Shown in pieces: positions 35,440 through 44,596 of a stretch of DNA of 64,000 nucleotides. The position numbers were made by a program, and so were the translations under genes. The notes beneath the pieces are model-generated. The model did not search any database, was not told the DNA's origin, and saw nothing but the letters and a program-made list of their open reading frames with translations. Position 1 is the stretch's first letter. Each line of letters opens with the position of its first letter. The DNA lies in NCBI RefSeq assembly GCF_050409585.1, contig NZ_JBNUPE010000008.1, forward strand, positions 1-64,000, given 5' to 3'. The DNA is from Facklamia sp050409585. Lineage in GTDB: Bacteria; Bacillota; Bacilli; Lactobacillales; Aerococcaceae.

Positions 35440-36450
35440 ATGTCAATCTTAGTTACAGGTGGAACTGGATATATCGGCAGTCATACAGTTATTGAACTAT
35501 TAAACAATGATCAAGAAGTAATCGTTGTCGATAATTTTTCAAATTCAAAACCAGAGGTTTTAAATCGTATTCATACAATTACTGGTAAAAACGTTACTTT
35601 TTATCAAACTAACATTGAAGATAAACAGGCAATGGCTCAAATTTTTAAAAATCATCCTGTTGATTTAGTCATTCATTTTGCTGGCTATAAGGCTGTTGGT
35701 GAATCTGTTGAAAAACCTTTAAAGTATTATCATAATAATCTTAGTGGTACAATTACCTTGCTCGAAGTCATGCAGGAAAACCAAGTCAAAAATATTATTT
35801 TCTCATCTTCAGCAACTGTTTATGGTGAGGCACATAAAGCGCCATTTGATGAATCAATGCCGACGGGTGAGGCTAGTAATCCTTATGGTTATACAAAATT
35901 AGTCTTAGAAAAAATATTGCAAGACTTATCGTATTCTGATTCTGAGTGGTCGGTGACTTTATTACGTTATTTTAATCCTATTGGAGCACATCATTCTGGC
36001 TTGATTGGTGAAGATCCTCAGGGAATTCCTAATAATTTAATGCCATATATTACTCAAGTAGCAATCGGTAAGCGCCGTGAATTGCAAGTGTTTGGTAATG
36101 ATTATCCAACACACGATGGAACAGGTGTGCGTGATTATATTCATGTAGTAGATCTTGCACAAGGTCATCAAAAAGCGATTAGCCACAATCTAAAAAATAA
36201 AGGTGTCGCAATATTTAATCTGGGGACCGGTCAAGGTTATTCTGTCCTAGATTTAATTAGGGCATTTGAAAAAGCCAATCAAGTCCAAATACCTTATCAA
36301 ATCGTGGATCGTCGTCCAGGGGATATCGCGATTGCCTATGCCAATCCTGAAAGGGCTAATCAAGAGTTGAATTGGAAGGCTCAAAAAAACTTATATGCCA
36401 TGTGTTTAGATTCATGGAATTGGCAGAAAAAAAATCCTGAAGGATTTTAA
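35440..36450 (+). CDS. galE: UDP-glucose 4-epimerase
   Basis: 336 residues, extended short-chain dehydrogenase fold. NAD binding by GGTGYIGSHT (about 7-16), catalytic Ser in FSSSATVYGE and the YxxxK pair in NPYGYTKLVLE (about 149-159). The C-terminal NLGTGQGYSVLDLI and RRPGDIAIAYANP are typical of GalE. It makes UDP-galactose from UDP-glucose (or the N-acetyl forms) and would supply a precursor for the polysaccharide cluster that it heads. Confidence 0.93.
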   Translation: MSILVTGGTGYIGSHTVIELLNNDQEVIVVDNFSNSKPEVLNRIHTITGKNVTFYQTNIEDKQAMAQIFKNHPVDLVIHFAGYKAVGESVEKPLKYYHNNLSGTITLLEVMQENQVKNIIFSSSATVYGEAHKAPFDESMPTGEASNPYGYTKLVLEKILQDLSYSDSEWSVTLLRYFNPIGAHHSGLIGEDPQGIPNNLMPYITQVAIGKRRELQVFGNDYPTHDGTGVRDYIHVVDLAQGHQKAISHNLKNKGVAIFNLGTGQGYSVLDLIRAFEKANQVQIPYQIVDRRPGDIAIAYANPERANQELNWKAQKNLYAMCLDSWNWQKKNPEGF

Positions 36451-36474
36451 TGATAAATTGAACGGAGGAAGCAT

Positions 36475-37305
36475 ATGTTTCCAGAACAGAAATCAGACAA
36501 ACGTCCTTTTTTTTCAAAAAGACTTTTGGTCTTTTTTCTTGTAATGATTCTTTTAGTTTTTTCTACTTTTCTCTTTTTTGGCTATCTGGATGATTTGAAA
36601 AATTCTTTCCAAGGCACCTTTGTCCATAATCCTTCTGAATGGCAATACTATACTATTGGACAAGAATTACTAGAAAAAAAAGATAGGTCTTTTGAAGACT
36701 TAGCAAAAGATGGCATCGAGCTCTTAGTTTTGAGCTATGATTACAGTCAAGCAGGCCGAATTGGGGAGAAAAGAATTAAAGAAATAACTTATTATTTATG
36801 GGATTTTAATCAAGAAAAGATAGTCCAAGTCAACATCGATCCACAATTAGATTTATTTATATCAGATACTAAAATGTCAAAAACAATCAGAGAATATGGT
36901 TTAAAGCAAGGAGAGTTAGCTTTAGTTGAACAATTGACGCAATCATATAATTTGCCCATTGATTTTTTAATTGTCTTAGATCTTGATAGGTTAGAAGAAG
37001 TTGCTAAAAAGAACTCTAATGGAGTATTATTCAAAAATATTAACAATGATGATCGGCAAGAACAAAAGACAAGTCAAATTATGGCTGACAATTTAATGGA
37101 TTATCATCACTTTTTAAAACTAGCCAAAGAATTAAATCAAACGGATTACCTGGTAAAAAGTAACATTGGTTTTAACCATTTTTTAAAATTTACTCTCTAC
37201 TATAATCTTCAAAAGGGTCAAAAAACTGAAACATTTGACCTATCTAGCACACAAACAAGAAGTGAAAGAGAAAGATTACTAGAATCCCTAAATTTTAATC
37301 AGTAG
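36475..37305 (+). CDS. LCP-like (LytR-CpsA-Psr) membrane protein, divergent
   Basis: 276 residues. A short basic inside tail is followed by one membrane segment (about 17-37) and an outer domain. Residues about 80-190 have the order of the LCP fold: a strand LLVLSYDY, the pair ITYYLWDFNQEKIVQVNID, then KQGELALVEQLTQSYNLPIDFLIVLDLDRLEEVAKK, which mirrors the LCP helix and YYV-D-F segment. The catalytic GxDxR...RSD and SIPRDT motifs are absent (SYDYSQAGRIGEKR and NIDPQLD stand in their place). LCP enzymes attach glycopolymers to the wall; this copy may be a non-catalytic or much-altered form. Assignment is moderate. Confidence 0.55.
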   Translation: MFPEQKSDKRPFFSKRLLVFFLVMILLVFSTFLFFGYLDDLKNSFQGTFVHNPSEWQYYTIGQELLEKKDRSFEDLAKDGIELLVLSYDYSQAGRIGEKRIKEITYYLWDFNQEKIVQVNIDPQLDLFISDTKMSKTIREYGLKQGELALVEQLTQSYNLPIDFLIVLDLDRLEEVAKKNSNGVLFKNINNDDRQEQKTSQIMADNLMDYHHFLKLAKELNQTDYLVKSNIGFNHFLKFTLYYNLQKGQKTETFDLSSTQTRSERERLLESLNFNQ

Positions 37306-37328
37306 AAAGTCGTATAAGGAGGAAGCTT

Positions 37329-38504
37329 TTGCAAAAAATTAGAATCCTACATCTAATGTCATCTTTTGGAGGAGGCATTTCTACATTTATTCACAATTTA
37401 GCTAAAGAAGCTAGCAATCAAGAGATGGTTTTTGATGTAGCTACCTACAGTCAAGTTCCTGACTATTTTAAACAGACGATTGAAGAGACGGGTGGTCAGA
37501 TTTATTTTCTGAATAACCCCAAAAAAACTTCTTGGCAATCCTTTAAGAATAGTTTTGCTAAAGCTTTTCAAGAGAATGCCTACCAAGTAGTTTATAGTCA
37601 TATTGCAGGTTACCGTTCAGTCATTTATTATTATTTAGCCCATCAATTCCAAAAGGATACGCCCTTTGATTTCTATATTCATGGGCATTACCGTTATGAC
37701 AAAAATCCAGCTTTAAAAAATAAATTGATGCAAGTTTTTGATGCGCAAGTCAATAGAAGATTGTCTCGTTTACCGATTGGATGTTCTCAACTTTCAATAG
37801 AAGAATTGTTTGCTTTGAAAGTTGGAGAATCCTCTGTGGTTATTCCAAATAGCATAGAGCCCAATGATTTCTTTATCGATTTTGAAAAGAAGCGAACAAG
37901 TCGTAAATATTGGCTAAGCAAATTCACTAAGAAAAGCAAACAAAGTCTAATAATTGGACAAGTGGGGCGTTTAACGGCAATTAAAAATCATCCTTTGACC
38001 TTAGAAGTCATAGCTTATAGTAAAAAGCAGCATCATCCCTTGCGTTTAGTGATTGCTGGTGAGGGGGAAGATCGGGATTTTTTAGAAAAAGAGGTAGAAA
38101 AAAAAGAAATTGATGCCCAAGTTTTCTTTGCTGGCAGAATTAGTCCGGTTGCTAATTTATTAGCCGGTATCGATTTATTAATTATGCCCTCTTTTTCTGA
38201 AGGTTTTGGCACGGTAGCCATTGAAGCTCAAGCGGTAGGCATTCCCGTGCTTGCCAGCGATCAAATAAGTCAAGAAGTAGACTTGGGCTTGGGGTTGATT
38301 CAATTTTTATCTTTAAATTGTGAACCTAAAGAATGGTATCAGAGGCTGATTGAATTTTATCATCAAAGTTCAACTAAAATTCCCACTGATGAAGAACGAT
38401 TTAGAAGTATACAAGCTAAGTCCCTTACTAATGAAGCTGCAGCCAAGCTGTATCGCCAGGTGTTAGATCATCAAGTGAGCCATTTTCGGATAGATTCGAG
38501 GTAA
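37329..38504 (+). CDS. Glycosyltransferase family 4/1
   Basis: 391 residues. GT-B fold with an N-terminal IRILHLMSSFGGGISTFIHNLA (glycine loop), IIGQVGRLTAIKNH and VIAGEGEDRDFL in the donor domain, and the motif SFSEGFGTVAIEAQAVGIPVL (about 285-305) with the two Glu residues. The wording is typical of capsule and exopolysaccharide transferases of lactobacilli and streptococci. The start is TTG at 37329, placed after AAGGAGGAAGC. It ends 3 nt before the flippase gene. Confidence 0.85.
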   Translation: MQKIRILHLMSSFGGGISTFIHNLAKEASNQEMVFDVATYSQVPDYFKQTIEETGGQIYFLNNPKKTSWQSFKNSFAKAFQENAYQVVYSHIAGYRSVIYYYLAHQFQKDTPFDFYIHGHYRYDKNPALKNKLMQVFDAQVNRRLSRLPIGCSQLSIEELFALKVGESSVVIPNSIEPNDFFIDFEKKRTSRKYWLSKFTKKSKQSLIIGQVGRLTAIKNHPLTLEVIAYSKKQHHPLRLVIAGEGEDRDFLEKEVEKKEIDAQVFFAGRISPVANLLAGIDLLIMPSFSEGFGTVAIEAQAVGIPVLASDQISQEVDLGLGLIQFLSLNCEPKEWYQRLIEFYHQSSTKIPTDEERFRSIQAKSLTNEAAAKLYRQVLDHQVSHFRIDSR

Positions 38505-38507
38505 TAT

Positions 38508-39920
38508 ATGAAACATTTTATGAAAAGATTAACAGGGTTTTCCTTAGGACCGATTATTGGTGCATTAATTTCACTGATTCAAATCCGCATTTTGACTCAG
38601 TTGTTAGTAGCAGACCAATATGGGGTTTCAGGATTGTATCGAAACTTAATCTTAAACATTCCTAATTTTCTTTATATTGGTCTCGATCAGGCTTTTTCTC
38701 GTGAATTTCATCAAGCTGCATCTAAAAAACACCTTTTTCAACAAGCAATTATTATCCCGATCGGGATGGGAATCCTTCTATCATTTGTTATGCTTGTTTT
38801 TAATCAGACCATTGCGAATTGGTTGTTTAGTGATCCTAACGCAGGCTATATTGTGATTTGGAGTACAATTTTACTTATTTCAATGATTATTGAACGCTTC
38901 GTACTCATTTCTATTCGTATGCAAGAAAAAGCAAAAGAATATTCTGGCTTTACCATTTTATTAAAGAGTTTAATTTTTGCAGTTTCCTTGTCTATAATTG
39001 CTTTGGGCATTCGCGATTTTCGTGTAGTGGTTTTTGGAATGATTTTTGGTCAACTTATAGGGGATAGTTTTCTTTTCTTACGTTATAGAGATTTGTTATC
39101 GTGGAATGATTTTGTTGTTGACTATGACCTCATAAAAAAATTATTATCTTTTGGTTTTCCGCTTATGATTGCAATGTCTCTTAATTCGGTGCTCAATACA
39201 ATTGATAGCTTAATGCTTCGGTCTTTTTCTACCAAAAAAGAATTAGGGTTTTATGCTGCAGGCATCGCGATTGTCAATATGATTGGTATTTTAAAGACAG
39301 CATTTGCAACCTTTTGGGTTCCTACTGCCTATCGATGGCATGATGAAGGCAAGTCAATGAAGCATTATAAATTTATTTCAGACGCTGTTCTTTTTGTTTT
39401 AACGGGTATCTTTTTTGGGATTCTTGTATTTCGCCCCTTGATTATGATGATTTTAGGCGAGGACTATCGTTCTGTTCAGTATATTCTTGGCTTGCTCTGT
39501 TTTCCTCATATTATGTATACACTTTCTGAAACAACGACACTGGGAATTGTTTTTTCACGCAAGACCTATTTTAATACATTGGTTTCTTTATTGGCTTTGA
39601 TTCCTAGTTTTTTTATTAATCTCTGGCTCACTCCAAGATGGGGAGCTTTAGGAGCAGCCACCGCGTCATCCGGAGCCTACATCATGTTTTATCTAGCTAG
39701 AACTTATTTTTCAAGTCGGACAGGCTTTTATTTCAAACAAAGTAAACATCTCATGTCCATTTGTTTAATGTTTATTGCTGCCTTCATTAACACTAGTGAT
39801 TATGCTTATCGTTTGTCTGTAACATTTGGCTTAGCTTTGGTCTGTCTCATTATTCAGTTTTCGACCATCCAAGATGGTTATCAAATCTGGCGTAATCCTG
39901 AGAAATGGGATTTTAATTAA
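38508..39920 (+). CDS. Polysaccharide flippase (Wzx-type)
   Basis: 470 residues with about 12-14 hydrophobic segments over the full length. The N-terminal GFSLGPIIGALISLIQIRILT and later FGFPLMIAMSLNSVLNTIDSLMLRSF match the MVF/MOP oligosaccharide flippase pattern. It would move lipid-linked repeat units across the membrane. It follows the glycosyltransferase at 3 nt and precedes the polymerase gene by 35 nt. Confidence 0.88.
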   Translation: MKHFMKRLTGFSLGPIIGALISLIQIRILTQLLVADQYGVSGLYRNLILNIPNFLYIGLDQAFSREFHQAASKKHLFQQAIIIPIGMGILLSFVMLVFNQTIANWLFSDPNAGYIVIWSTILLISMIIERFVLISIRMQEKAKEYSGFTILLKSLIFAVSLSIIALGIRDFRVVVFGMIFGQLIGDSFLFLRYRDLLSWNDFVVDYDLIKKLLSFGFPLMIAMSLNSVLNTIDSLMLRSFSTKKELGFYAAGIAIVNMIGILKTAFATFWVPTAYRWHDEGKSMKHYKFISDAVLFVLTGIFFGILVFRPLIMMILGEDYRSVQYILGLLCFPHIMYTLSETTTLGIVFSRKTYFNTLVSLLALIPSFFINLWLTPRWGALGAATASSGAYIMFYLARTYFSSRTGFYFKQSKHLMSICLMFIAAFINTSDYAYRLSVTFGLALVCLIIQFSTIQDGYQIWRNPEKWDFN

Positions 39921-39955
39921 TTGTTCGAAAAGAAAGAGTAAGAAAGGAGTGGCCC

Positions 39956-41257
39956 ATGTTTCTATATTGTTTACTTTTAGTTACGAGTGTTTTTTTAGGT
40001 TCGCAAATTTTAGCCGTTGAAACGCCAATTGCTCAAATTACCCTTTACCGAATTCTTGCTCTTTTTTCTGTTCTGATTCTTGCTTGGCAAATTTTACAAA
40101 AAGATCGAAAGCTTTTATTGGTGTTACCCTCTGCTTCAACACGTATGCTTTTTTGTTTTTTAGCTTGGTGGTTAATTGCTTTAACAACAGGTCTTTGGGC
40201 TGAAAATTTTAAAGATTGGCTGCAAGTTTCATTTTTAATGACGGTTGGCATGGCATCAATTGTGGCTATTTATTTTTGGGTGGGTACTAAAAGACAGTGG
40301 TTTCGTCTGGCTCAAGCCATGTGGGGGATGATGACTGTCTTAGTATTTTGGGGCTATATCGAAATTATCGGTAATATCTATGTATTTGCAGATATGACCA
40401 AATTGGATAAATATGGAACTTTTGATTCCCAACCCTGGACTCGGATTCCAATCACCTTTTTTGCCAATCAAAATGACTATGCTACTTTACTTTTAGCGTA
40501 TGTCACCCTCTGTATGGTTCTATACTATTACAGTCAAAGATATTGGCAAAGGATGTTCTTACTATTAATGTTTGCATTAACAACATTTTTAATCTACCAA
40601 ACTAGCTCAAGAATGTCCTTAATATGTTTAATTCTTTTTATCGGCTTACAACTAGTTCGCAACTTCAAGTTGGATCTTTTCCAAGGGAAAAGACTTTATA
40701 TAATGACCGCCTTTATTATTTTTATGATGTTAATTCCACCTATACGTGAAAAAGTTTTTGAAGTGATTTTTCTAGGTGGTCCACAAGCAGGCTTATCTGG
40801 TGATACTAAGCGAATGAATATCTGGCGAAATGGTTTACTTTATTTGACCCAAACTTTTGGCTTAGGGGTTGGATCGGGGAATATCGAGCATTGGGCTAAA
40901 GTAAGACCTATCTGGCCAACTAATGAAATAACCAATATGCATAATTGGTGGCTTGAAATTTTAGTTTCTAACGGCATTCTTTCACTGTTACTTTATTTAT
41001 GGGCATACATTGGAATGATAAGACGGTTGGAGTTTGTTGCTAGAGTGGGGAGAAAGACCTCTGTTTTACAAAGCAATATTTCTTTTGTATTCTATAGTTT
41101 TTTAATTATTTTTATTCTAGCAAGTATTACTAGTGCAAATAATATGTTGATTGAATGGCACTGGGTATTTTTTGCTTTAATTATAAGTTGGGTAAAAATA
41201 ATCGATACAAAAGAACAAACGCAGGATTTTAAAAGTAAAAGGAGTTTAGGAATATGA
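39956..41257 (+). CDS. Wzy-type polymerase / O-antigen ligase family
   Basis: 433 residues with about 10-11 membrane segments. The large outer loop near residues 255-330 contains GLGVGSGNIEHWAKVRP and NEITNMHNWWLEILVSNG, the HNxWLE motif typical of the Wzy/WaaL family. It would join repeat units into long chains outside the membrane, in Wzx/Wzy-dependent synthesis. It starts after AAAGGAGTGG and overlaps the next gene by 4 nt (ATGA). Confidence 0.88.
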   Translation: MFLYCLLLVTSVFLGSQILAVETPIAQITLYRILALFSVLILAWQILQKDRKLLLVLPSASTRMLFCFLAWWLIALTTGLWAENFKDWLQVSFLMTVGMASIVAIYFWVGTKRQWFRLAQAMWGMMTVLVFWGYIEIIGNIYVFADMTKLDKYGTFDSQPWTRIPITFFANQNDYATLLLAYVTLCMVLYYYSQRYWQRMFLLLMFALTTFLIYQTSSRMSLICLILFIGLQLVRNFKLDLFQGKRLYIMTAFIIFMMLIPPIREKVFEVIFLGGPQAGLSGDTKRMNIWRNGLLYLTQTFGLGVGSGNIEHWAKVRPIWPTNEITNMHNWWLEILVSNGILSLLLYLWAYIGMIRRLEFVARVGRKTSVLQSNISFVFYSFLIIFILASITSANNMLIEWHWVFFALIISWVKIIDTKEQTQDFKSKRSLGI

Positions 41258-42321
41258 GCTTAGCTACAGTTTTTCACGAGTTATACCGCTTTATTAAAAA
41301 TAATTTTAGAAGAATTATGTTTGGATCAGTTATTATCTCATTATTAGTTGTAGGAGGAAGGTATGTCGTCAACCGCTTAATAAATAGTGATAAAATTGAA
41401 TCATATAATTATCTAGCCCATGCCTATCAACAAGACCCAGCTTCATTCCAAGTGATTGTTACAATGGAAGATGGCAGTCTGTTTTCAACTGCGGCTGTCT
41501 TTGATGACTATTTTGCGACACCAACTATTATTAAACAAATTGAAGCAGAAACTGGTATCGAGTTTGGAAAATGGCTTCAAGCAGAAAAAAAACTTGAAAT
41601 GTATAAGACCAACACTTTTCGAGGTGGGCTTGCAGGAATTCGAGATGCCGCTTCAAATGTTATTACTTTAAGATTTTTGGTGGGGAATAATGCTGAAGAA
41701 AACTTAAAGATAGCCGAAGCATATGCTGAATTATTAGAAAAACAAAAGCTACCTTTCCTCGGGAAAAATACTGTCTCAATCATTCGGTCACCAGAAATTG
41801 GAGAAATGATTCCAATTGATTTGATCGAAGAAGTTCCTAGTAGGGAAACTTTGACCCCATTTCAAACTAAAGAGGCTAAAGGAAGTATTATCTATGGCTT
41901 ATTGGGTCTCTTTTTAGGCGCTATTTTATCGATAGCTTGGAGCATGATTGCACATTATCGAAGACATAAAATAGGCTATGCTTTTGATTATACTTGGGGA
42001 ATTAATGATCTGCATTTTATTTATAACCGTCAAGATAATCGAGAAGTCTTAGAAAAATTAATTCGAACTCCTAGTGATAGTCAGCGAGTAATCCTTAGAC
42101 AACAAAAGCATCAAGAAGTGAATGTTCAAGAACTAATCTCTCCTGAAGGAAACACCTACGGAGTGCAAGCGACTAACTTAGCAAGTCTTGATGCAAACTT
42201 TTCACCAAATGAAATTGTTATCGTCTTAGACGCTAATATTACCGATAAAAAGTGGTATAATGACCAACGCCAATTGGCAGAGCTTTATCAAGCAAGAATC
42301 AAGATAATTCAGATTATTTAA
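41254..42321 (+). CDS. Wzz-like chain-length regulator with cytoplasmic tail
   Basis: 355 residues. Two membrane segments (about 21-40 and 212-232) bracket an outer domain of mixed helices, as in Wzz/CapA/CpsC proteins. The overlap with the polymerase gene supports the role. Beyond the second segment is a 120-residue tail, which ends NEIVIVLDANITDKKWYNDQ and then RQLAELYQARIKIIQII. Its shape resembles the end of a CpsD/BY-kinase domain, but no Walker A, Walker B or Tyr cluster is present. It may be a reduced, non-catalytic remnant of such a domain; confidence in this part is low. Confidence 0.65.
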   Translation: MSLATVFHELYRFIKNNFRRIMFGSVIISLLVVGGRYVVNRLINSDKIESYNYLAHAYQQDPASFQVIVTMEDGSLFSTAAVFDDYFATPTIIKQIEAETGIEFGKWLQAEKKLEMYKTNTFRGGLAGIRDAASNVITLRFLVGNNAEENLKIAEAYAELLEKQKLPFLGKNTVSIIRSPEIGEMIPIDLIEEVPSRETLTPFQTKEAKGSIIYGLLGLFLGAILSIAWSMIAHYRRHKIGYAFDYTWGINDLHFIYNRQDNREVLEKLIRTPSDSQRVILRQQKHQEVNVQELISPEGNTYGVQATNLASLDANFSPNEIVIVLDANITDKKWYNDQRQLAELYQARIKIIQII

Positions 42322-42334
42322 GGAGAATTGTGAG

Positions 42335-43096
42335 ATGAATTCAAAATCAGGATTGGTGTCGATAATAACCCCTGTTTATAACGCAGAAAGATTCTTAAAA
42401 AAAACCATCGAGAGCGTGCTTAATCAGAGTTATCAGAATTGGGAGTGGTTGTTAGTCGATGATTGCTCAAATGATATTAGTGTGAGAATAATTCAAGAAT
42501 TTGCACAAGAAGATAGCCGTATTCAATTGGTTAATTTATCAAAAAACTCTGGTGCCGCAGTGGCAAGAAACAAGGGGCTTGAATTGGCTAGAGGTAGATA
42601 TATTTCATTTATTGATAGTGATGATGTTTGGGAATATTGTAAGTTGGAGAAACAATTAGCATTTATGCAAGAAAAGGCGCTATCTTTTACTTATACAAAT
42701 TTTTCCTTAATAGATGAAAGTGGAGAAACCCTTAAAGAAACAGTAGATTTACCAGAACGTTTAGATTATAATGGCCTTCTAAAAAACACAGCCATTGCTT
42801 GCTCTACAGTAATGATTGATCGTGAAAAAATAGGAGACTTTAGAATGCCTTTAGTGCGGAAAGGACAAGACACAGCAACTTGGCTAATGTTAATGCGTGA
42901 ACGAAAAATTGAAGCTTATGCTTTAAATGAAGTGCTTAATCACTATCGTCAAGTTTCTGGTTCTATTTCCTCCAACAAGCTTTCAGCTCTTAAGCGAACA
43001 TGGTACACTTATCGCCATTTAGAAAAATTACCACTATATCAGTGCATATATTATTATAGTCATTATGTTTTTCAGGCAATTAAAAGGCGGTTATAA
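42335..43096 (+). CDS. Glycosyltransferase family 2
   Basis: 253 residues, GT-A fold. The N-terminal SIITPVYNAERFLKKTIESV and WEWLLVDDCSNDIS give the nucleotide-binding part, with the DxD motif in FIDSDDVWE (about 92-100). LARGRYISFIDSDDVW and the later KGQDTATWLMLMR (about 175) are typical of the family, although the usual ED acid is replaced by QD. It transfers one sugar to a lipid-linked intermediate at the inside of the membrane. It follows the Wzz-like gene after 13 nt. Confidence 0.87.
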   Translation: MNSKSGLVSIITPVYNAERFLKKTIESVLNQSYQNWEWLLVDDCSNDISVRIIQEFAQEDSRIQLVNLSKNSGAAVARNKGLELARGRYISFIDSDDVWEYCKLEKQLAFMQEKALSFTYTNFSLIDESGETLKETVDLPERLDYNGLLKNTAIACSTVMIDREKIGDFRMPLVRKGQDTATWLMLMRERKIEAYALNEVLNHYRQVSGSISSNKLSALKRTWYTYRHLEKLPLYQCIYYYSHYVFQAIKRRL

Positions 43097-43144
43097 TTTA
43101 ACAAGCAATTATATAAGATAGCTAAATAAGGTTAGGAGACAAAA

Positions 43145-44467
43145 ATGAATATATATCAAAATTTAATTGAAGGTAAAACAAAGTTAGCAGTTGTAGGTTT
43201 AGGGTATGTGGGTATGCCGATTGCCATAGAATTTGCTAAGCACATTGAAACAATTGGCTATGACAACAATGTTCATAAAGTGGAGCAATATTTACAGGGT
43301 ATCGATCCAACTCTAGAGGTTGGAGATGAAGCAGTCAAGAATACAAATTTAGCTTTCACCTACGACCAAAGTAGGCTAAAAGAAGCGAACTTTATTATTG
43401 TTGCGGTTCCAACGCCTATCAATCAAGATAAGACACCTAATTTAGATCCGGTTATTTCAGCCACAAGAACCGTAGGTAAAAACATGTCTAAAGGGACTTT
43501 AGTTGCTTATGAGTCAACGGTTTATCCTGGGGTTACTGAGGAAATGTGTATTGAAGAACTTGAAGAAAGTTCAGGATTAGTGCATGGTGTTGATTTTTGG
43601 GTAGGTTATTCACCTGAAAGAATTAATCCAGGAGATAAGGTCCATACTTTACCAAAAATTAAAAAGATCGTTTCTGCTACAACTGCTGATGCTTTAGATA
43701 CAATGGCTAAAGTATATGAACTAGTAATTGAAGCGGGTGTTCATCGTGCACCAAGTATTAAAGTTGCTGAAGCCGCTAAAGTTGTTGAAAATAGTCAAAG
43801 AGATATTAACATTGCATTTATGAATGAGTTAGCTCTCGTTTTTGATCGAATGGAAATTGATTCGCAAGATGTTATTGATGCCATGAATACCAAATGGAAT
43901 GCTTTAGGTTTCACACCAGGACTAGTGGGAGGACACTGTATTGGTGTAGATCCTTACTACTTTGTTTACGAGGCAGAAAACTTGGGCTATCATAGTCAGA
44001 TTATTCTTTCTGGTCGCCAAATAAATGATCAAATGGGAGATTTTATTGGTGATAAGTTGATTAAGCTCATGGTTAAGGCGGGTAAAAAAGTAACAGACTC
44101 TAAAGTAGTTATTTTGGGTCTAACTTTTAAAGAGCATACACCAGATACGCGCAACTCAAAAGTTGCCGATATTATCAATTATTTAAGGACTTTCGATATT
44201 GAGCCTGTTGTAGTAGATCCTTGGGCTGAATCAAGTGATGCCAAAGCAGAATATGATGTTGATTTAACAGCGTTCGATCAAGTTCAGGATGCGGATGCTG
44301 TTATCTTTGCAGTAGCTCATCAGGAATTTCGAGAACTAAATAATACAAGCATCGAAAAATTGTTTAATGCAAAATTATCACCTAAAGAAAGAGTTCTTAT
44401 AGATGTCAAAAGCATACTGGATGCTGATTATTTTAAGGAAGCTGGCTATACTTTTTGGCGCTTATAA
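43145..44467 (+). CDS. UDP-N-acetylglucosamine/mannosamine-type nucleotide sugar dehydrogenase
   Basis: 440 residues. NAD binding by AVVGLGYVGMPIA (about 15-27). The catalytic Cys is in GLVGGHCIGVDPYYF (about 263). The C-terminal UDP-binding domain has LGLTFKEHTPDTRNSKV. The form of the active site (GHCIGVDPYY) fits the TviB/WbpA/WecC branch, which makes UDP-HexNAcA from UDP-HexNAc, rather than UDP-glucose dehydrogenase. It would provide an acidic sugar, making the polymer charged. It follows GGTTAGGAGAC. No epimerase of the WbpP/TviC type is adjacent, though GalE is in the cluster. Confidence 0.88.
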   Translation: MNIYQNLIEGKTKLAVVGLGYVGMPIAIEFAKHIETIGYDNNVHKVEQYLQGIDPTLEVGDEAVKNTNLAFTYDQSRLKEANFIIVAVPTPINQDKTPNLDPVISATRTVGKNMSKGTLVAYESTVYPGVTEEMCIEELEESSGLVHGVDFWVGYSPERINPGDKVHTLPKIKKIVSATTADALDTMAKVYELVIEAGVHRAPSIKVAEAAKVVENSQRDINIAFMNELALVFDRMEIDSQDVIDAMNTKWNALGFTPGLVGGHCIGVDPYYFVYEAENLGYHSQIILSGRQINDQMGDFIGDKLIKLMVKAGKKVTDSKVVILGLTFKEHTPDTRNSKVADIINYLRTFDIEPVVVDPWAESSDAKAEYDVDLTAFDQVQDADAVIFAVAHQEFRELNNTSIEKLFNAKLSPKERVLIDVKSILDADYFKEAGYTFWRL

Positions 44468-44477
44468 TAATAGCTGG

Positions 44478-44520
44478 CTCTCAAGCACTTTATCGAACAG
44501 GATAAATAGTTTGAGAGTTT
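44478..44520 (+). terminator. Probable terminator at the end of the polysaccharide genes
   Basis: CTCTCAA...CTTTATC pairs with GATAAAT...TTGAGAG, with a 3-nt internal loop on each side, then TTTCCTT. It lies 10 nt after the dehydrogenase stop. Confidence 0.6.
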
Positions 44521-44596
44521 CCTTAAGTAGTTTGCGTATCAGAATGTTTATTATTGGAACACTTGATCCTTTGAAAACAAATATGAGGTGATAAAA

